64,000 nucleotides of DNA from Natronohydrobacter thiooxidans (GTDB lineage Bacteria > Pseudomonadota > Alphaproteobacteria > Rhodobacterales > Rhodobacteraceae): the NCBI RefSeq assembly GCF_001884735.1, contig NZ_MJAP01000034.1:558001-622000 (forward strand), written 5' to 3'. Each line of letters starts with the position of its first letter. Positions within the stretch are counted from its first letter, which is position 1. The position numbers were made by a program, and so were the translations under genes. Positions 61,471 through 64,000 of this stretch are shown here, piece by piece. A model generated the notes under the pieces. It saw nothing but the letters and a program-made list of their open reading frames with translations. It searched no databases and was not told the origin of the DNA.

Positions 61471-62004
61471 TTATTCCTCTATCAGGCTGAACAGACCCGC
61501 GATGCGGCGCAATTCCTGCGCCACATCCGCCGCGTCCTCGTTTTCGTCATCAAGCGAGACGAAAAGCCGCGCATCGCCCTGACCGGCGATCATGGAGACA
61601 AAGATCATCGGATCATCTTCGGGCAGGTCGATGCGGGTGGTCAGGGTCACGGCCTCCAGCGCGCCCGCAGTGAACGCGCCGCGATCCATGATCTCGGGCG
61701 CCTCAAGCCCCTCGTTGCGGGCCTGTTCCGCGACCAGTTCTGCCAGCGCTTCAAGTGCTGCATCGAGGGACGGGGCGGCGGCGATCTCCGCAGGGGGTTC
61801 CATCACCTCCAGCCAGTAGGGGGGCAGGTCGAAGGCCACGCCATTGCTGAAGGGAATCACTTCGGCATCGGCCCAGGCTGTATCCTCGGGGCAGAACTGA
61901 AAGCCACCAGGCAGGGGCGTGCAGGCCTCCGACGCGGCGAGCGCGGCGCTGCCCGACAGCGCGACAGCCAGTGCTGCAACGGACTGAAAAAAGCGTTCAG
62001 ACAT
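61471..62004 (-). CDS. Secreted protein of unknown function between livG and livF
   Basis: 177-residue protein with a clear signal peptide (MSERFFQSVAALAVALSGSAALAASE, cut near residue 24). The mature part is acidic with two early cysteines (ACTPLPGGFQFCPEDTAW) and helical repeats of Ala/Glu (LDAALEALAELVAEQARNEG). It resembles no transporter component I know. Its start overlaps livG by eight bases and its stop lies three bases from livF, so it is a true member of the transcript. A periplasmic accessory or unrelated passenger are both possible. Confidence 0.8.
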   Translation of the reverse strand: MSERFFQSVAALAVALSGSAALAASEACTPLPGGFQFCPEDTAWADAEVIPFSNGVAFDLPPYWLEVMEPPAEIAAAPSLDAALEALAELVAEQARNEGLEAPEIMDRGAFTAGALEAVTLTTRIDLPEDDPMIFVSMIAGQGDARLFVSLDDENEDAADVAQELRRIAGLFSLIEE

Positions 62005-62794
62005 GGCCTTCCTCCTGCACAATCTTGTTCTTCAGCCCGGTTCCCAGATAGGCCTCGATCACCTGTTCATTGGCCTTGATCTCATCGAGCGTGCCTTCGG
62101 CCAGCACCTTGCCCTCGGCCATACAGATGACGGGGTTGCAGATACGGCCGATGAAATCCATGTCATGTTCGATCACGACGAATGTATATCCCTGTTCCTT
62201 GTTCAGCCGCACGATGGCATCGGCAATCGTATTCAGAAGCGTGCGGTTCACCCCCGCGCCGACCTCATCGAGGAACACGACCTTGGCATCGGTCATCATG
62301 GTGCGGCCAAGTTCCAGCAGTTTCTTCTGCCCGCCAGAGATCTGGCCTGCCTTCTCATCGGCGATATGGCTGATGGTCAGAAAATCCAGCACCTCATCGG
62401 CGCGGGCACGGATGCGGGCTTCTTCCTCGCGCACGCGCGCGCCATGGAACCAGGCCGACCACAGGTTTTCACCCGACTGGCCCGGCGGCACCATCATCAG
62501 GTTTTCGCGCACGGTCATGGAATGAAATTCATGCGCGATCTGAAAGGTGCGCAGCAGGCCTTTGGAGAACAACACATGCGGGGCCAGGCCGGTGATATCT
62601 TCGCCCTGCATCAGCACCCGGCCCGAGGTCGGTGGAAGAACGCCTGCGATCACATTGAAAAGTGTGGTTTTTCCGGCGCCGTTGGGGCCGATCAACCCGG
62701 TGATGGAGCCTTCCGCGATTTCAAGTGTCGCGCCATCCACCGCATGAAACCCGCCGAAATGCTTGTGCAGGTTCTCGACCCGGATCATCGCCAT
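61997..62794 (-). CDS. livG: Branched-chain amino acid ABC transporter ATPase LivG
   Basis: 265-residue ATP-binding protein. Walker A LIGPNGAGKTTLFNVIAG (about 33-50), a LivG-specific insertion after about residue 95, signature GQISGGQKKLLELGRTMM (about 154-171), Walker B VVFLDEVGAGVNRTL, and FVVIEHDMDFIGRICNPVICM with the H-loop histidine. The Walker B region reads DEVGAG, a normal LivG-type variation of DEPxAG. Confidence 0.94.
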   Translation of the reverse strand: MAMIRVENLHKHFGGFHAVDGATLEIAEGSITGLIGPNGAGKTTLFNVIAGVLPPTSGRVLMQGEDITGLAPHVLFSKGLLRTFQIAHEFHSMTVRENLMMVPPGQSGENLWSAWFHGARVREEEARIRARADEVLDFLTISHIADEKAGQISGGQKKLLELGRTMMTDAKVVFLDEVGAGVNRTLLNTIADAIVRLNKEQGYTFVVIEHDMDFIGRICNPVICMAEGKVLAEGTLDEIKANEQVIEAYLGTGLKNKIVQEEGHV

Positions 62795-62826
62795 CTCTGC
62801 CCCTCGCCTGTGTGATATTCGAAAAC

Positions 62827-62851
62827 GGCCCGGGGAAGTGCTCCCCGGGCC
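62827..62851 (-). terminator. Attenuator-like hairpin between binding protein gene and livG
   Basis: GGCCCGGGGA (62827-62836) pairs with TCCCCGGGCC (62842-62851). On the minus strand the stem is followed by GTTTTCG. It lies 28 bases after the binding-protein stop. It would reduce read-through, so that the binding protein is made in excess over the membrane parts. Confidence 0.75.
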
Positions 62852-62878
62852 GGATGGACCCTTTCGGACCCGGAACGA

Positions 62879-64000
62879 TCAGTGGAACTGCACCGTCACA
62901 TATTCGCCGCCTTCGACGACATATTCACGGTAGCTGCCAGCCGCTTCGCCGGGGCCGACCAGTTCAACATTTGTCGCGCCGACATAGTTGACTTCGCCGC
63001 CATTGGCGAGAATCTCCAGACCGCGTGCCAGTTCGCCGGGCAGGATTTCCTCACCCGGAGCATTGGCCACATTCAGGATATTGGCCGCGATACCTGCGGG
63101 CGTTGCCTCGCCTGCGGCTTGTGCGGCCAGTGCCAGAAGGGCAGCGGCATCATAGCTTTCGCGCGTATAGCTGGACTGGCCCTGAACACCGGCTTCTTGT
63201 GCCATTTCGTGGAAGCGGTCAGCACCTTCGCCTTCGGCCCAGGGGATCGTGCCGATGGTGCCTTCAAGGGCTTCACCCACAGCCGAGATCATCTCATCGC
63301 CATACATGCCGTCGCCGATGAAGAAATTCTCGAAGGCGCCGAGTTCATAGGCAGTGCGCAGCATCGAGCCGCCACCATCAACATAGCCCAGAATCACCAG
63401 CGCATCGCCGCCTGCCGAAGCAAGCTGACCGACTTCGGCGGAGTAGTCGCCGCGCGCTTCTTCATGCGCCACTTTCGAGGTGATCGTGCCGCCCATGCCA
63501 AGGAAGGATTCCTCGAACGCATTGGCGAAGCCTGCACCATAGTCGTTATTGGTATAGGTCAGCGCAACCTCGCTGAAACCGCGCTCCATCACGATTCCTG
63601 CGAGAATCTCGCCCTGACGCGCATCAGAAGGCGAGGTGCGGAAGAACAGCCCGTTCGATTCTGTGGTAGTGAAGGCCGGCGAGGTCGCGGAGGGCGAGAT
63701 CATCGGAATGCCCGCCGACATCGCCACGTTCTGCAGCACGGCCATGGTCACGCCCGAACAGTCTGCGCCCATGATCGCCACGACGCCATCGGAGGAGATC
63801 ATCCGCTCTGCTGCAGCCTGAGCCGCGGAGGAATCGACGCAGGTCGAATCCGCGCGCACAGGCGTGATGGTGCTGCCGCCAAGGAACAGGCCGCTCTCGC
63901 TGACTTCGCGGAACGCCATTTCAGCGCCATCGGCCATATGCGGTGTGATCGATTCAATCGGGCCGGTGAAGCCCAGCAGAACCCCCATCTTCACCTCATC
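62879..64000 (-). CDS. Branched-chain amino acid ABC transporter substrate-binding protein (N-terminus outside window)
   Basis: Type I periplasmic binding protein of the LivK/HAAT family; 373 codons are visible and the frame stays open to the right edge, so the signal peptide and true start lie outside. MGVLLGFTGPIESITPHMAD is the usual start of the mature domain, followed by EMAFREVSESG, ISSDGVVAIMGADCSGVTMAVL (key residues AIMGADCSGVT), FFRTSPSDARQGEILAGIV, YTNNDYGAGFANAFEESF and YDAAALLALA. It lies upstream of livG-livF-livH-livM and belongs to the same operon. Confidence 0.93.
   Translation of the reverse strand, partial: DEVKMGVLLGFTGPIESITPHMADGAEMAFREVSESGLFLGGSTITPVRADSTCVDSSAAQAAAERMISSDGVVAIMGADCSGVTMAVLQNVAMSAGIPMISPSATSPAFTTTESNGLFFRTSPSDARQGEILAGIVMERGFSEVALTYTNNDYGAGFANAFEESFLGMGGTITSKVAHEEARGDYSAEVGQLASAGGDALVILGYVDGGGSMLRTAYELGAFENFFIGDGMYGDEMISAVGEALEGTIGTIPWAEGEGADRFHEMAQEAGVQGQSSYTRESYDAAALLALAAQAAGEATPAGIAANILNVANAPGEEILPGELARGLEILANGGEVNYVGATNVELVGPGEAAGSYREYVVEGGEYVTVQFH

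Overview
The window is a dense, high-GC bacterial chromosome segment, almost certainly from an alphaproteobacterium of the order Rhodobacterales. Pointers to that lineage are the trgA-trgB tellurite-resistance pair, the heterotetrameric sarcosine oxidase operon, crotonyl-CoA carboxylase/reductase of the ethylmalonyl-CoA pathway, a hemD-Mic60-like-hemY cluster, DUF1289 and DUF6525 proteins, and a TRAP transporter with a C-terminal DUF3394-like region. No phage, integrase, transposase or CRISPR array was seen, and almost every gene is a recognisable housekeeping or transport gene.

Layout: 1-9 kb carries the end of a fused TRAP permease, a flavin reductase, lpxD, an SGNH esterase, dapE, a GNAT acetyltransferase and RNase R. 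9-17 kb has a thiolase, Fe-superoxide dismutase and the sarcosine oxidase genes soxB-(insert)-soxD-soxA-soxG. 17-26 kb has ccmI, ruvX, a DUF1289 protein, an EVE protein, a YciI protein, gpsA-tsaD and, divergently, hemD-Mic60-like-hemY, then tRNA-Thr(CGU). 26-34.5 kb has a bicarbonate transporter with its PII-like partner (sbtA-sbtB), two divergent MltB-like transglycosylases, a zinc-type COG0523 GTPase behind a Zur-box-like site, a class I fructose-bisphosphate aldolase, tRNA-Gly(CCC), ssb and a small lytic transglycosylase. 34.5-43 kb has a class V aminotransferase, photolyase, cyclopropane fatty acid synthase, trgAB, threonine aldolase, an NFU protein, tsaB and rimI. 43-49.5 kb is a BMP-type nucleoside ABC operon, then a TauE/SafE exporter with a TIGR02186-like partner. 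49.5-56.6 kb has a RecD-like helicase, ccr, an acyltransferase, ndk and rimO. 56.6-64 kb has a methyltransferase, a nucleotidyltransferase and a complete branched-chain amino-acid ABC operon, whose binding-protein gene runs off the right edge.

Most operons are tightly packed, with 1-, 4- or 8-base overlaps (ATGA, TGATG). Three places break the pattern. (1) A gene of about 45% GC, encoding a 219-residue protein with a HEPN-type R-N-x-x-A-H motif, is fitted between soxB and soxD and overlaps both. (2) A 125-bp repeat with hairpin-forming inverted ends and a same-length but divergent 39-nt core occurs twice, each time between divergent genes and each time in a unit flanked by direct repeats about 357 bp apart. 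(3) A secreted protein of unknown function sits between the two ATPase genes of the branched-chain amino-acid transporter. Two further short palindrome families recur between genes.

Physiologically the genes suggest a methylamine or betaine user (sarcosine oxidase) that assimilates C2 units by the ethylmalonyl-CoA route (ccr, thiolase), imports bicarbonate, nucleosides and branched-chain amino acids, and meets light or oxidative stress (photolyase, cfa, SOD, trgAB). This physiological reading is inference from gene content.
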